A program made the translations under genes and the position numbers. A stretch of 64,000 nt of DNA from Acidobacteriota bacterium (GTDB lineage Bacteria; Acidobacteriota; Blastocatellia; UBA7656). This document shows positions 53,750 to 63,418 of this stretch, piece by piece; within the stretch, counting starts at the first letter, position 1; each line of letters starts with the position of its first letter. The DNA is taken from positions 124,001 to 188,000 of the forward strand of contig JBFMDH010000009.1 in the NCBI GenBank assembly GCA_040754075.1, in the 5' to 3' direction. Below the pieces are notes generated by a model. The model did no database searches. It was not told the origin of the DNA and saw only the letters and a list, made by a program, of their open reading frames with translations.

Positions 53750-55165
53750 TTATTGTTGTTTCGCTCGCTCGCTTTGAGGAGCCAGCTTGGTAAACATCAC
53801 ACCCTTCTCTGCGGATTGATTGAAGGCATCGGGGTGCAGCAGCAGTCCCCGTTCGTTATCCGGTTTCTGTTCTTCGACAGGAATGCGATGTTTGTTGGCA
53901 TAAGCATCGTGACGAATACCGGTCACTTGCCAGGAGACCTTGACGTTGGGCGCGTTGGTTTTGACAACGAAACGATTGTCTTTGATTTCTTCGCCAACGA
54001 TGGCTTGAGCGAAAGTGCCGATAACCGTGAGTTGATAGCGAAAATCCTGATTGAGCGCCTCGAACCAATTGGGCAGCGTGACCGTCGCCTCGCCGTTGGC
54101 ATCGGTGGTGATCGTGCCGTTATAGATGTTCATCATGTCGGGCGATTCGACGAACGAGTGGTAGAGGTATTTGTTTTCAGGGTCGAGCGGGTGATCGATT
54201 TTGAATGAGCCACCGGCTTTCGACAAATTGCCGGTGACTTGAACATTGCCAGCGAATTTTCCAGCCAGTCCGTCTGTTGCACCTTCAAGTCCGAGTCCTC
54301 CAACAGCGAACACGCCAATCCCGCCTTCATTTCCTTCGCCTCTGCCAATTCCGCCCTCCGCATTCAAGCCATCTCCGCCGAATTGTTTGAGTCCGTCCCC
54401 GCCTTTCACGAAAATACCAACACCGCCATCGATGCCGGCACCGCCTTTGACAAGGAATCCCTTGCCTCCGGCAGACGCCATGCTACTTCCGCCCGAACTC
54501 TCTATTCCATTGCCGCCGACGCCGACGTTGTTGGCGCCGTGGACGCTAATTGCCGCATTGTTTCCAGTGATTGCTCTCACAGCAATCACCGCCCCATTAT
54601 TACTTGGAGCGGTTAAGCTCAGAGGCAAGCGTATGCCCAACGGATTTGCTGCCGTGCCGTCGCCGGTGAGGGTTAAGTCGCGCGCCACCGTACCCAAGGC
54701 ATTTGGCGCGTCAATCGTCAAGGTGTTGCCATTGGGGGTAATCTTAATGTTGGTGCCTGCGACTAGCGTCACATCGCCTTTCAAACCGTTCAAACTGCTG
54801 ACAACTTGTCCCGCAGAGAGTGCGGTCTTCTGCACTGTGCCGTCGGGAAATTTGTAGCCGCCCAAAGTCGTTTCAATCATGCCCTGCACAGTCAGCGGCG
54901 AAGTCGGTGTGGTTGTGCCGATGCCGATTTTGCCGCTCTTGTCTTCGGTGATGATGGAATTGCCAAGCGTAAAACTGATGCCGTCAAACCCCACCCATTT
55001 GCTGAGTTGTCCGGCGATGCCGCCGCCGCTGATGCCTGATACGGCGGCACCGTTAGCTTTTTTGGCGGTCGGTTGATTAGCTGTTGTAGTGGTCTGAGCG
55101 CGCGTGATGACGGCAAATGCCGTTAGCAGCAGCGCCCATAACAGTGTGTTAAACGTGTGTCTCAT
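53750..55165 (-). CDS. Secreted glycine-rich tail-fibre-like protein
   Basis: This 471-residue exported protein has a signal peptide (ending TRAQT). Its N-terminal part resembles phage tail-fibre/surface-fibre proteins (IGIGTTTPTSPLTVQG; YKFPDGTVQKTA). The middle is Gly/Val/Ala-rich with repeated GG-phrases (about residues 190-305), likely a beta-solenoid or collagen-like rod. The globular end includes GEATVTLPNWFEALNQDF and YQLTVIGTFAQA. Similar proteins are plentiful in Blastocatellia, though their role is unknown. Confidence 0.7.
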   Translation of the reverse strand: MRHTFNTLLWALLLTAFAVITRAQTTTTANQPTAKKANGAAVSGISGGGIAGQLSKWVGFDGISFTLGNSIITEDKSGKIGIGTTTPTSPLTVQGMIETTLGGYKFPDGTVQKTALSAGQVVSSLNGLKGDVTLVAGTNIKITPNGNTLTIDAPNALGTVARDLTLTGDGTAANPLGIRLPLSLTAPSNNGAVIAVRAITGNNAAISVHGANNVGVGGNGIESSGGSSMASAGGKGFLVKGGAGIDGGVGIFVKGGDGLKQFGGDGLNAEGGIGRGEGNEGGIGVFAVGGLGLEGATDGLAGKFAGNVQVTGNLSKAGGSFKIDHPLDPENKYLYHSFVESPDMMNIYNGTITTDANGEATVTLPNWFEALNQDFRYQLTVIGTFAQAIVGEEIKDNRFVVKTNAPNVKVSWQVTGIRHDAYANKHRIPVEEQKPDNERGLLLHPDAFNQSAEKGVMFTKLAPQSERAKQQ

Positions 55166-55578
55166 TGGTGTTTTTAAGATGGTTTCCTTCCTGAATTAAT
55201 ATTTCTATCCAATACTGAGCCAGCAGCAGCCGTGGCGTTCGGTTCGCGCCGGGGTTCAACTTCACAAGCGCGAACCGCCTGAGTTACCGCATCCGTTGAG
55301 GGTTGCGCTCACTCGATGGCGCGCTACTGCTGGACGCTCGATGCTGAGACCGCCGATGCGCTGGTCACTCTCATCATCAAAGTGAAAGCATAGTTGTGGT
55401 GAGGCAGGGAAGTCATAAACTTGTTGTAAAGGTGTGGTTATGTTTCGGTAATGCCCGCGACAGCGGCTCAGGCGGTGTCGCGCCTGCGACACGCAGCCAG
55501 GGGTCTCCTGTCTCACAAACTCTATAGCGAATGTCAGCCATTCGCTGTGATTGCCTATCGGCATCTGAGACGTTCGCG
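55166..55578. other. Intergenic, no gene supported
   Basis: This 413-bp gap contains the phrase GGAAGTCATAAAC-TTG near 55408, repeated as GGAAGTCATAAAC-CTG near 55833 just ahead of the winged-helix/AAA/TPR gene. The rest is low-scoring short frames. Confidence 0.5.
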
Positions 55579-55806
55579 TTATTTTCCTGATGATTGTTCT
55601 ATAACTGAGTGATTACCGTATTCGGGGTAATTGACTTCTGTGAGCATCATGGCAATAAAATCAAGTAATTCGTCGAGCGAGTGAAAGTGCGTTGCATGGT
55701 AGGAAGCCATATGTTCAACCCGTCCTTCAAATTGTCCGGTTGCCATATTGGTTTCCGGGCGAAATTGAATGACGAAAGCTGCTCTGTATTGCCATCTCCT
55801 CATCAA
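55579..55806 (-). CDS. Small conserved hypothetical protein
   Basis: The 75 residues read FVIQFRPETNMATGQFEGRVEH, then ATHFHSLDELLDFIAMMLTEV. From memory, this matches a widespread family of small cytoplasmic proteins of unknown function whose members share FxVQFR...GRVEH and a C-terminal helix SLxELLxF. Length is normal for that family. It diverges from the large regulator gene by 62 bp, so the two may be regulated together. Confidence 0.65.
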   Translation of the reverse strand: MMRRWQYRAAFVIQFRPETNMATGQFEGRVEHMASYHATHFHSLDELLDFIAMMLTEVNYPEYGNHSVIEQSSGK

Positions 55807-55868
55807 GAGTGGATAATAGTCGAGCGTGTCTTGGAAGTCATAAACCTGCCGTAACGTTTCGGTAACGT

Positions 55869-58800
55869 TTGGTGATTACTGTGGACTACGAAAAACGAAT
55901 AATCTTTGATTCCTTTTGCCTGGACTTAACCAATGAGTGTTTGTGGCGAGGTTCACAAACACTTAAACTCCGACCCAAAGCCTTCGCCGTACTCAACTAT
56001 CTCCTGAAGCGAGCGGGACAACTTGTGACCAAAGAGAAACTGCTTGAGGCGGTGTGGCCGGAAACCTTTGTCGGCGAAGCCGTCCTCAAAGTGGCGATTC
56101 GGCAGATTCGCGAAGTTCTCGACGATGATCCGAAGACCCCGCGCTTCATTGAAACCGCCCATCGGCGCGGCTATCGCTTCATCGGGCAGATTGCCGAGCG
56201 CCTCCTGGTGCCCACAATTGATGCCGAGAACCGCAATCCGAACCCCGTTTCCTCAACACCCCTGCGCGCCGCAGATGCCCATCAGGAATTTGTCGGACGC
56301 GAGCCGGCGCTGGCGCAAATGCAAAGCTGGTTTGAGAAGATGCTTGCCGGAGAGCGTCAAATCGTCTTTGTCACCGGAGAAGCCGGCATCGGCAAGACCA
56401 CTTTGGTTGATACCTTTGCGCACCACATCGCGGCTGATGAGAGCTTACGCATCGGTCGAGGGCAATGTCTGGAACAATACGGGACGAGTGAAGCTTTTCT
56501 GCCAATCCTCGACGCTATCGGGCAACTCAGTCGAAAACAGATAGGGGTGGTGGATGTGCTGCGCGCCCACGCGCCGATGTGGTTGTTGCAACTGCCGTCT
56601 TTGGTGAGCGCCACAGAGCGCGAGTCGTTGAGTCGACAACTGCTGGGCGCGACCCGCGAGCGTATGTTGCGGGAAATCGGTGAAGCTTTGGAGGCGCTCG
56701 CGGCAGAAGCCCCACTGGTGCTTATCCTGGAAGACCTGCATTGGAGCGATTACTCGACGCTTGACCTGATTTCCTATCTGGCAAGACAACGTCAGCAGGC
56801 GCGCTTGATGGTGATTGGCACCTACCGGATTGCCGAATTGATTGCCAGCCGGCATCCGCTCAAAGCTGTCAAGCGGGAGTTGCTTGCCCGGCAGCAATGC
56901 GAAGAGTTGCCAATTGAATACCTGAGCCGTGATGCTGTTGCCCAGTATTTATCCGGTCGATTTCCCGCCAATCGCTTTCCCGCAGCACTGGCGGGGTTAA
57001 TCCACGAACGCACCGATGGTATCCCGCTGTTTATGGTCAACGCCGTTGACTATCTTGTGGCAGAGGGGTTGATTGTCGAGTGTGAAGGGCGCTGGACATT
57101 AGCGGTAGAGATAGAGCGGGTTGAGGTGGGAGTTCCCGACAGCATCAAGCAGATGATCGAAAGGCAGATTGACCATCTCAACCCGGAAGAGCAACGAACA
57201 CTTGAGGCGGCAAGCGTCGCGGGAGCGGAGTTTTGTATGCTGGCTTTGGCGGCTGGATTGGAAGAGGAGCGCGCCGTTGTGGAAGCGCGATGCCGGGAGT
57301 TGGCGCGGCGGCATCAATTCATTCGCGATTGCGGCGTTCAAGAACTGCCAAACGGAGAAGCGGTGGCGCAGTACGGCTTCATCCATGCGTTGTATCAGAA
57401 TGTGCTGTATGAACGGGTGCCCGCTTCCAGGCGTGTGCAACTCCACCGCCGAATCGGGGAGGAGAAGGAAGCCCGTTCTGGCGAGCGCGCCGGGGAAATT
57501 GCCGCAGAGTTGGCGATGTACTTTGAGCAAGGCTGGGACTATAAGCGGGCAGTAAAATATTTTCAGCAGGCAGCCAACAATGCCATTCGCCGGTTTGCCT
57601 ATCGCGAAGCGGTCGGGATTGCGCGCCGGGGGCTGGAGGTGCTCAAAAGATTGCCGGATACCACAGAGCGCGCCGAGCAGGAACTCTGTCTGCAACTCAC
57701 CCTGGGCGTCCCCTTGATTGCCACCGAGGGTTATGCGTTTCCTGATGTAGGTCGCACCTACATGAGAGCCAGACAGCTATGTCAGCAGCTAGACCGGACG
57801 CCGGATATTGCTGAAGTCCTCTGGGGGCTTTGGACCTTTCATATATTGCGGGCAGCGTTAGATGCCGCCCGCGAGATCGCCGAAGAATTACTGGTTCTTG
57901 CTGAGCGTCTTCCGTATCCGGGGCTGGCGATGCGCGGTCACCTGATGATGGGAGTAACCTTCGCGCATATGGGGGAGTTTGCTCTTGCCCTCGGACACTC
58001 TGAGAAAGCCATCTCGCTCTACGACCCGGTGCGGCATCTTGAAGATGTCTTTTTGTATGCCCAGAATCCGGGAGTTGTGATGCGCTGCCATGCCGCCTGG
58101 GTGTTGTGGTTTCTCGGTCGGAGTGATCAGGCTGTGGCGCAGATACACGAAGCCCTGGCTCTGGCGCGCGGATTATCCGAACCTCACGGTCTGGCGCACA
58201 CCTGGTTCTTTGCGGCAATTCTTCATCAACTGCGTCGGGAAGCGCGGCTTGCCGAAGGGTGCGCCGAGGCGGCAATCACCGTTACCAGCGAACATGGGCT
58301 GGTGATGTATCACGCGCATGCCATGATTGCGCGCGGCTGGGCGCTGGTCGAGCAGGGACAACTGGAAGAGGGGATTGAACAGATACGCCAGGGGATTGCC
58401 GATCATCAGGCAACCGGCACCGAAGTGATGCGTCCGCACTATCTGGCTTTACTGGTTGAGGCGTTAATGAAATCAGGGCAAGTCGAGGAGGGGCTTCGCC
58501 TATTGGATGAAGGGTTGGCGATGATCCAGCGTAACGGAGAAGGCTACTACAAGGCGGAACTCTATCGTCTCAAAGGCGAACTCTACCTGATGCAGGCAAC
58601 CCGTCAAAACCTTTCTCTCGCCGCTCCGGGTGGAAAAGCGATGATTGAAGCCGGTCTGCCTACCCTTGCCGATGCCGAAATCTGTTTCAATCAGTCCATC
58701 AAGATTGCTCAACAGCAGCAGGCGAAGTTATGGGAATTACGCGCGGTGATGAGTCTCGCCCGTCTCTATCAAAAACAGCATAAACCGAAAGCCGCAAGGG

Positions 58801-58907
58801 AACTGCTGGCGCAAATCTATGACAGCTTCAGCGAAGGCTTCGAGACGGCGGACTTGCAGGAAGCGAAAGCCTTGCTTGATGAGTTATCGGGCAGTGATTT
58901 TGCATAG
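55869..58907 (+). CDS. Winged-helix/AAA-ATPase/TPR transcriptional regulator
   Basis: This is a 1012-residue STAND-type regulator. Residues about 8-105 form an OmpR/CadC-type winged helix (LRPKAFAVLNYLLKRAGQ; VAIRQIREVLDDDPKTPRFI; HRRGYRFIG). About 145-420 is an AAA ATPase with Walker A FVTGEAGIGKTTL and Walker B LVLILEDLHWSD. The C-terminal 550 residues are TPR-like helical pairs. Such proteins are kept off by ADP and activate transcription when the TPR part binds a signal or protein. Start codons are weak (TTG 55869, GTG 55872 or 55881). Confidence 0.88.
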   Translation: MVITVDYEKRIIFDSFCLDLTNECLWRGSQTLKLRPKAFAVLNYLLKRAGQLVTKEKLLEAVWPETFVGEAVLKVAIRQIREVLDDDPKTPRFIETAHRRGYRFIGQIAERLLVPTIDAENRNPNPVSSTPLRAADAHQEFVGREPALAQMQSWFEKMLAGERQIVFVTGEAGIGKTTLVDTFAHHIAADESLRIGRGQCLEQYGTSEAFLPILDAIGQLSRKQIGVVDVLRAHAPMWLLQLPSLVSATERESLSRQLLGATRERMLREIGEALEALAAEAPLVLILEDLHWSDYSTLDLISYLARQRQQARLMVIGTYRIAELIASRHPLKAVKRELLARQQCEELPIEYLSRDAVAQYLSGRFPANRFPAALAGLIHERTDGIPLFMVNAVDYLVAEGLIVECEGRWTLAVEIERVEVGVPDSIKQMIERQIDHLNPEEQRTLEAASVAGAEFCMLALAAGLEEERAVVEARCRELARRHQFIRDCGVQELPNGEAVAQYGFIHALYQNVLYERVPASRRVQLHRRIGEEKEARSGERAGEIAAELAMYFEQGWDYKRAVKYFQQAANNAIRRFAYREAVGIARRGLEVLKRLPDTTERAEQELCLQLTLGVPLIATEGYAFPDVGRTYMRARQLCQQLDRTPDIAEVLWGLWTFHILRAALDAAREIAEELLVLAERLPYPGLAMRGHLMMGVTFAHMGEFALALGHSEKAISLYDPVRHLEDVFLYAQNPGVVMRCHAAWVLWFLGRSDQAVAQIHEALALARGLSEPHGLAHTWFFAAILHQLRREARLAEGCAEAAITVTSEHGLVMYHAHAMIARGWALVEQGQLEEGIEQIRQGIADHQATGTEVMRPHYLALLVEALMKSGQVEEGLRLLDEGLAMIQRNGEGYYKAELYRLKGELYLMQATRQNLSLAAPGGKAMIEAGLPTLADAEICFNQSIKIAQQQQAKLWELRAVMSLARLYQKQHKPKAARELLAQIYDSFSEGFETADLQEAKALLDELSGSDFA

Positions 58908-59002
58908 TCACTCGCCCACTGTGAATGGCGTGTTAGCTTGAGCCGTGACGAAAATGCAATTATCAACCTCAAGTCGCTTTTTATCCTGCCGGTCAGGCAG
59001 GT

Positions 59003-60148
59003 TTATTCAACAAAGTAATCGTTGATTTTGATGTTGCGTTTTTCGAGTTCGCGAATGAAGCGTTCGGCAGGCACGCAAAGTTCTTGCGGAATCGCGCCTT
59101 TTTCTTCAATCACATTGCTTGCCATCATCTGCGCGATGATGGATGCGGGGAAAGCCGTGGCGCGCATCATGGCGCTCAAGCCGGTTGCCGCGTCGTGTTT
59201 ATCAATAATGTCATAACGCAAAGTCTGTTGAATCAAATCCATCGCGCCGCAAAATTCGACGCGAACCAACACCAGGTCGGGTTCATCGGCGGGCAACTGT
59301 TTTTTCAAGACTTCACCGAGCACACGACGCGGTTTGACTTGCGCGCCATCGACATCAATGGCTTCGCTGCTCGTCAGTCCCAAATCAATTAACAGTTTGA
59401 ATTTTTCCGCGTGCCCCGGATAACGAATGGTTTTGTAATCCAAATCCTGCACGCGACCCAGGAAGGTATCGGGCAAAGTCGAAGTGCCGCCCGAAGTTTG
59501 AAAGGCTTCGAGTTCTTCAAAAGCGGCAAACTCCAAAGTTTCGATTTCGCTCATCGAAGGCACTTCAATGATTTTCCCGCCGCGAATCACCCGCGCCGGT
59601 TCGATGTATTCGTTAATCAATCCTTCAACCGAAAAGATGAGTTGATAATCTAGCGGCGGCTTAGGCTGTTGCGGCAAACCGCCGACTCGTATGCGAATCG
59701 AATCAAGGCTATCGAACCGCGCCGCGCCGTGCGCCGCGAGAATCGACACGCAGCCGGGCGCAAGTCCGCAATCGGGAATGATATTGATGCCCGCCGATTG
59801 TGCCTCTTCGTGCAGCGCCAGTTCACGCGCCACCACCGTATTATTGCCGCCGAGGTCGCAGAAATTGACCCCTGCTTCGATAGCCGCGCGCGCCAGTTGT
59901 TCGTTGAAAAAATAGGTGACACAACTGATTGCCGCATCATGTCCGCGCATTAAATCGAGCGTCGCGTTGTAATCCGCAACATCGATTTCTCGCGGCGTGA
60001 TTTTCGGGCTTGCAATTTTTTCGGCAACCGAATGCGCTAAGCGGAAATCAACATCGGCAATGGTGATCGCTTTGACTTGAGAACTGTGGGCTAAATCATA
60101 AACTGCGCCGTAACCCATACGCCCTGCGCCGAGTACCAGTATGTTCAT
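59003..60148 (-). CDS. Saccharopine dehydrogenase-like oxidoreductase
   Basis: This 381-residue protein has a Rossmann motif at the start (ILVLGAGRMGYGAVYDLA) and the family phrases GVNFCDLGGNNTVV and GLAPGCVSILAAHGAARF. It belongs to the saccharopine dehydrogenase/homospermidine-synthase-like group, which handle lysine or related amino acid and polyamine substrates. The ATG at 60148 follows AAAGGA; the longer frame is rejected. The ends of this and the regulator gene converge across 95 bp. Confidence 0.87.
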   Translation of the reverse strand: MNILVLGAGRMGYGAVYDLAHSSQVKAITIADVDFRLAHSVAEKIASPKITPREIDVADYNATLDLMRGHDAAISCVTYFFNEQLARAAIEAGVNFCDLGGNNTVVARELALHEEAQSAGINIIPDCGLAPGCVSILAAHGAARFDSLDSIRIRVGGLPQQPKPPLDYQLIFSVEGLINEYIEPARVIRGGKIIEVPSMSEIETLEFAAFEELEAFQTSGGTSTLPDTFLGRVQDLDYKTIRYPGHAEKFKLLIDLGLTSSEAIDVDGAQVKPRRVLGEVLKKQLPADEPDLVLVRVEFCGAMDLIQQTLRYDIIDKHDAATGLSAMMRATAFPASIIAQMMASNVIEEKGAIPQELCVPAERFIRELEKRNIKINDYFVE

Positions 60149-60284
60149 AAATGTCCTTTCGCTTGAAACGATATTGTCTTTGTCAGGCTTGGTCAAGAAG
60201 CCGTGAGTAGCTTCTTACTCTGATTTTGCATAAAATCAGCGAGACCTCTTTAATTCATGCAGAAAAATAATTTGGAGAGGAAAG

Positions 60285-60671
60285 ATGACAAAACAGCTTG
60301 AGCAAAACAAAGCGAAGGTAATCGCTTTTTATGACCTGATGTTTAATCAATGCCAGCCGGTTGAAGCGATTGAGCGTTACGCCGGCGAGATTTACATTCA
60401 GCACAACCCGGCGGTGGCTGATGGTAAAGAAGCGTTCATCGAATATTTTATCCGCATGGCAAATGAATACCCGGGCAAGCGCGTCGAATTCAAACGGGCA
60501 ATTGCCGAAGGCAATTTTGTGGTGCTGCATTGCCATCAGTATTGGCCTGATGGTGACGATTGGGCGGGCATTGATATTTTCAGGCTGGATGATGACGGCA
60601 AAATTGTCGAGCACTGGGATGTGCTTCAGCGTGTGCCCGAAACTTCCGCAAACGCCAACACCATGTTCTAA
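60285..60671 (+). CDS. SnoaL-like/NTF2-fold protein
   Basis: This 128-residue protein has the SnoaL/NTF2-like cone fold, recognised from [38 protein letters not shown] and [19 protein letters not shown]. Members include polyketide cyclases and uncharacterised stress proteins; the His/Asp pair in QHNP and EHWD is the usual active-site set. A GGAGAGGAAAG site precedes the ATG. No pathway context is present. Confidence 0.9.
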   Translation: MTKQLEQNKAKVIAFYDLMFNQCQPVEAIERYAGEIYIQHNPAVADGKEAFIEYFIRMANEYPGKRVEFKRAIAEGNFVVLHCHQYWPDGDDWAGIDIFRLDDDGKIVEHWDVLQRVPETSANANTMF

Positions 60672-60877
60672 CAGTTTTAAATATGAAATTAGAACGCGAC
60701 TAAACCACGCCCTAACTTGAATGGCGTATTTCAGGGGCGTATGATTGCCCTCCTGAAAGATAATTGCCGACGCAATCCAGTGGAATGAAAACCCGGTCGA
60801 ACGTCCATCACATTGCAATCACTAACTGAGGCTGGCAACCAGTTATCGCAATTCAACAATATTTTTGGAGGAAACCG

Positions 60878-63151
60878 ATGAATCCCTCGCTGATTATCAA
60901 CAAGAAATTTTCTGTGATTTTCTTTACCCTTCTGTTACTCGCCGCGAGCGCCGTGGCGCAACAGAAACGCCCGATGACTTTTATGGATGTGCAGGAAATC
61001 CGCAACGCCAGCGCCCCTGCCGTAAGCCCCGATGGCAAATGGGGACTCTACACCCTGAGCGTTCCCGATTGGAAAACTGCCAAACGCTTCACGGATATTT
61101 ATCTGGTATCACTTGAACGCGGCGTCGAATCGACGCGGCAGTTGACTTACACCAGAGACAAAAACGAAAACGCGCCGCGCTGGTCACGCGATGGTAAATT
61201 TTTTGTCTTCGCTTCAGACCGCGAAGCCCCGCCATCATCGTCTTCACAAAATCAACTCTATCTGATGCGACCCGATGGCGGTGAAGCGCGCAAAATCACC
61301 GACGCGAAAGATGGCGTCGGCAATTTCGGGTTCAGCAAAGATGGTAAATGGTTAGCCTTTTCCGCAGGCAAAGACGAGAATCAACAAATCTGGGTGTTGC
61401 CGGTGGCGGAAATTGAAACCGCAAAGCCCGTACAACTCACCAAACACGCAACCCCCATCACCTCGTGGCAATTTTCGCCCGATAGTCGGCGGATTTATTT
61501 CGTCTCGCCCGCTAGCCTTGACAAAGATAACAAAGAGCGCGTCGAACAAAAATTCACCGTGCGCATTCGCAATGAAGACTCGCCGCTTGCACACCTCTGG
61601 GCATTCGATATTGATAGCAAACAAGAGACGCGGCTCACTTCCAGTCAGGAATACAGCATCGGCAATGTGACGATTTCCAAAGACAGCAAATGGATTGCCT
61701 TCAGCGGCACTCCCAAAGACCGTTATAAACGCACTGTAACCGAAGCCGGAATTTACGCCGACGCTTATCTGTTGGAAGTGGCATCGGGGAAAATCGAACG
61801 CCTCACCGACAATAAAGAGATTGGCGAAAACGGACTCAGCTTTTCACCCGACAGCCAATGGATTGCTTTTGCCGCCGCCGATAATTTTGAATATTTCCGC
61901 AACAATCGCGTCTATATTCGTCCGGTGACCGGTGGGCAGTGGAAAAAGTTGGGCGATGGATTTGATGGTAATGTGACGGTCAGTTTCTGGTCGGAAGATA
62001 GTAAAACCATCTATTTCAATGAAGGCTGGCGCGCTACCACAGGTCTATTTTCAGTTGCAACCGATACCGGCAAAGTCACTCAACTCACCAAAGAAAATGC
62101 CACACTTTTCGTGGCGCAGGACGAAGACACCAAAACCCTGCTCGTAAATTATGCCGATTCAACCATGCCCAATGATACGTTTATCGCGCCGTCGCTTGCT
62201 GAAATCGGCAAACGTTCAAGCTGGAAACAACTGACGGCTGCCAACCCACAAATCAAAAAACTGGCGCTTGGTGAAACCGAAGCCATTCAATGGAAATCAT
62301 CGGATGGCAAGATGGTCGAGGGCGTCCTCGTAAAACCCGTGGGCTTCGAGAAAGGCAAACGCTATCCGCTGATTGTGCAGATTCACGGCGGACCCGCAGG
62401 CGCAGATGTGTTGCGATTCAATCCCGGTTACGGTTCGCAAATTTATGCGGGCGCAGGTTACGCGGTTTTGTGTCCGAATTATCGCGGTTCGACCAACTAT
62501 GGCGAACGCCACAAGATGGAAATCGGCGGCGATTATTTCCGCCAAGGTTACGATGACATCATGACCGGCGTCGATTTTCTCATCGCGCAGGGCATTGTTG
62601 ATGGTGACAAAATGGGCGCGATGGGATGGAGCGCCGGCGGGCACTGGTCGAATTGGATTTTGACCCATACCGACCGCTTCAAAGCGATTTCATCGGGCGC
62701 GGGCGCGGTCAACTGGATTTCGATGTACGCGCAAAGCGACATTCAACGCAATCGCGAATTCTATTATGGCGGCAAACCGCCTTATGAAGACTTCTCGAAA
62801 TACTGGGATGTATCGCCGCTCAAATACATCAAGAATGCCAAGACGCCGACCTTGATTCATGTGGTTGATGGCGACCCGCGTGTGCCGCGTCCACAAAGCG
62901 AAGAGTTGCACATGGCGTTAAAGAAACTTGGTGTGCCGACCGAGTTTATGGTCTATCCGGGCAATACGCATGGCATTCCCGACCCACGCAATCAATATGT
63001 CAAAGCGGTTGCCGAATTCAACTGGTTTGAAAAATGGATTCGCGGCAAACAGGGGTGGTTCGATTGGAAAGAAATCCTGCAAACCGTCAAAGACGAAAAA
63101 GCCGATGAGAAAAAGAAAGAACCCCTCGACCCCTCGAAAGATGATAATTGA
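60878..63151 (+). CDS. Secreted S9-family prolyl oligopeptidase-like peptidase
   Basis: This 757-residue exported peptidase has a signal peptide (about 1-27, ending AVAQQ) and a seven-bladed propeller built of DPP-IV/WD40-like repeats (SPDGKW, SRDGKFFVFASDR, SPDSQWIAF). A C-terminal alpha/beta-hydrolase has nucleophile elbow GWSAGG, a late Asp in HVVDGDPRVP and the His in NTHGIP. S9 enzymes cut short peptides; this type is common in acidobacterial protein degradation. GGAGG lies before the ATG. The tail is Lys/Glu/Asp-rich. Confidence 0.93.
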   Translation: MNPSLIINKKFSVIFFTLLLLAASAVAQQKRPMTFMDVQEIRNASAPAVSPDGKWGLYTLSVPDWKTAKRFTDIYLVSLERGVESTRQLTYTRDKNENAPRWSRDGKFFVFASDREAPPSSSSQNQLYLMRPDGGEARKITDAKDGVGNFGFSKDGKWLAFSAGKDENQQIWVLPVAEIETAKPVQLTKHATPITSWQFSPDSRRIYFVSPASLDKDNKERVEQKFTVRIRNEDSPLAHLWAFDIDSKQETRLTSSQEYSIGNVTISKDSKWIAFSGTPKDRYKRTVTEAGIYADAYLLEVASGKIERLTDNKEIGENGLSFSPDSQWIAFAAADNFEYFRNNRVYIRPVTGGQWKKLGDGFDGNVTVSFWSEDSKTIYFNEGWRATTGLFSVATDTGKVTQLTKENATLFVAQDEDTKTLLVNYADSTMPNDTFIAPSLAEIGKRSSWKQLTAANPQIKKLALGETEAIQWKSSDGKMVEGVLVKPVGFEKGKRYPLIVQIHGGPAGADVLRFNPGYGSQIYAGAGYAVLCPNYRGSTNYGERHKMEIGGDYFRQGYDDIMTGVDFLIAQGIVDGDKMGAMGWSAGGHWSNWILTHTDRFKAISSGAGAVNWISMYAQSDIQRNREFYYGGKPPYEDFSKYWDVSPLKYIKNAKTPTLIHVVDGDPRVPRPQSEELHMALKKLGVPTEFMVYPGNTHGIPDPRNQYVKAVAEFNWFEKWIRGKQGWFDWKEILQTVKDEKADEKKKEPLDPSKDDN

Positions 63152-63285
63152 TTCATCATTTTGGGTAGAAAAATTGAAAAAAACATCCAATAAACACAGG
63201 CAAAAGAAATAGTGAGGCATATTCTCGAAAGCGGCACAACCGCAAAACGGCGATTACCAAATACTGCACGCCACTATAGCGGTGG

Positions 63286-63327
63286 AATGAATTTAGCCAG
63301 GTCTTTCAAGGCACGGCTAAATTCATT
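63286..63327. repeat. 13-bp perfect inverted repeat AATGAATTTAGCC
   Basis: 63286-63298 and 63315-63327 pair perfectly over 13 bp with a 16-nt loop, between the S9 and M14 peptidase genes. There is no U tract, so it is more likely a palindromic repeat than a terminator. Confidence 0.65.
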
Positions 63328-63418
63328 TGGTCGCTGACCCGACCACAGAATAAAAGCCAATTTTTGATGATTTACGGTATTTCTCATTTTGATAACTCAC
63401 AGAAGGAGAACTTCATTC

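Noticed and set aside
53397-53777. 126-residue plus-strand frame
   Set aside because: Composition is unlike protein, there is no family resemblance, it overlaps the end of the real minus-strand gene, and it covers hairpins and direct repeats.
55262-55564. 100-residue minus-strand frame
   Set aside because: No motif, odd composition and no ribosome site; treated as chance.
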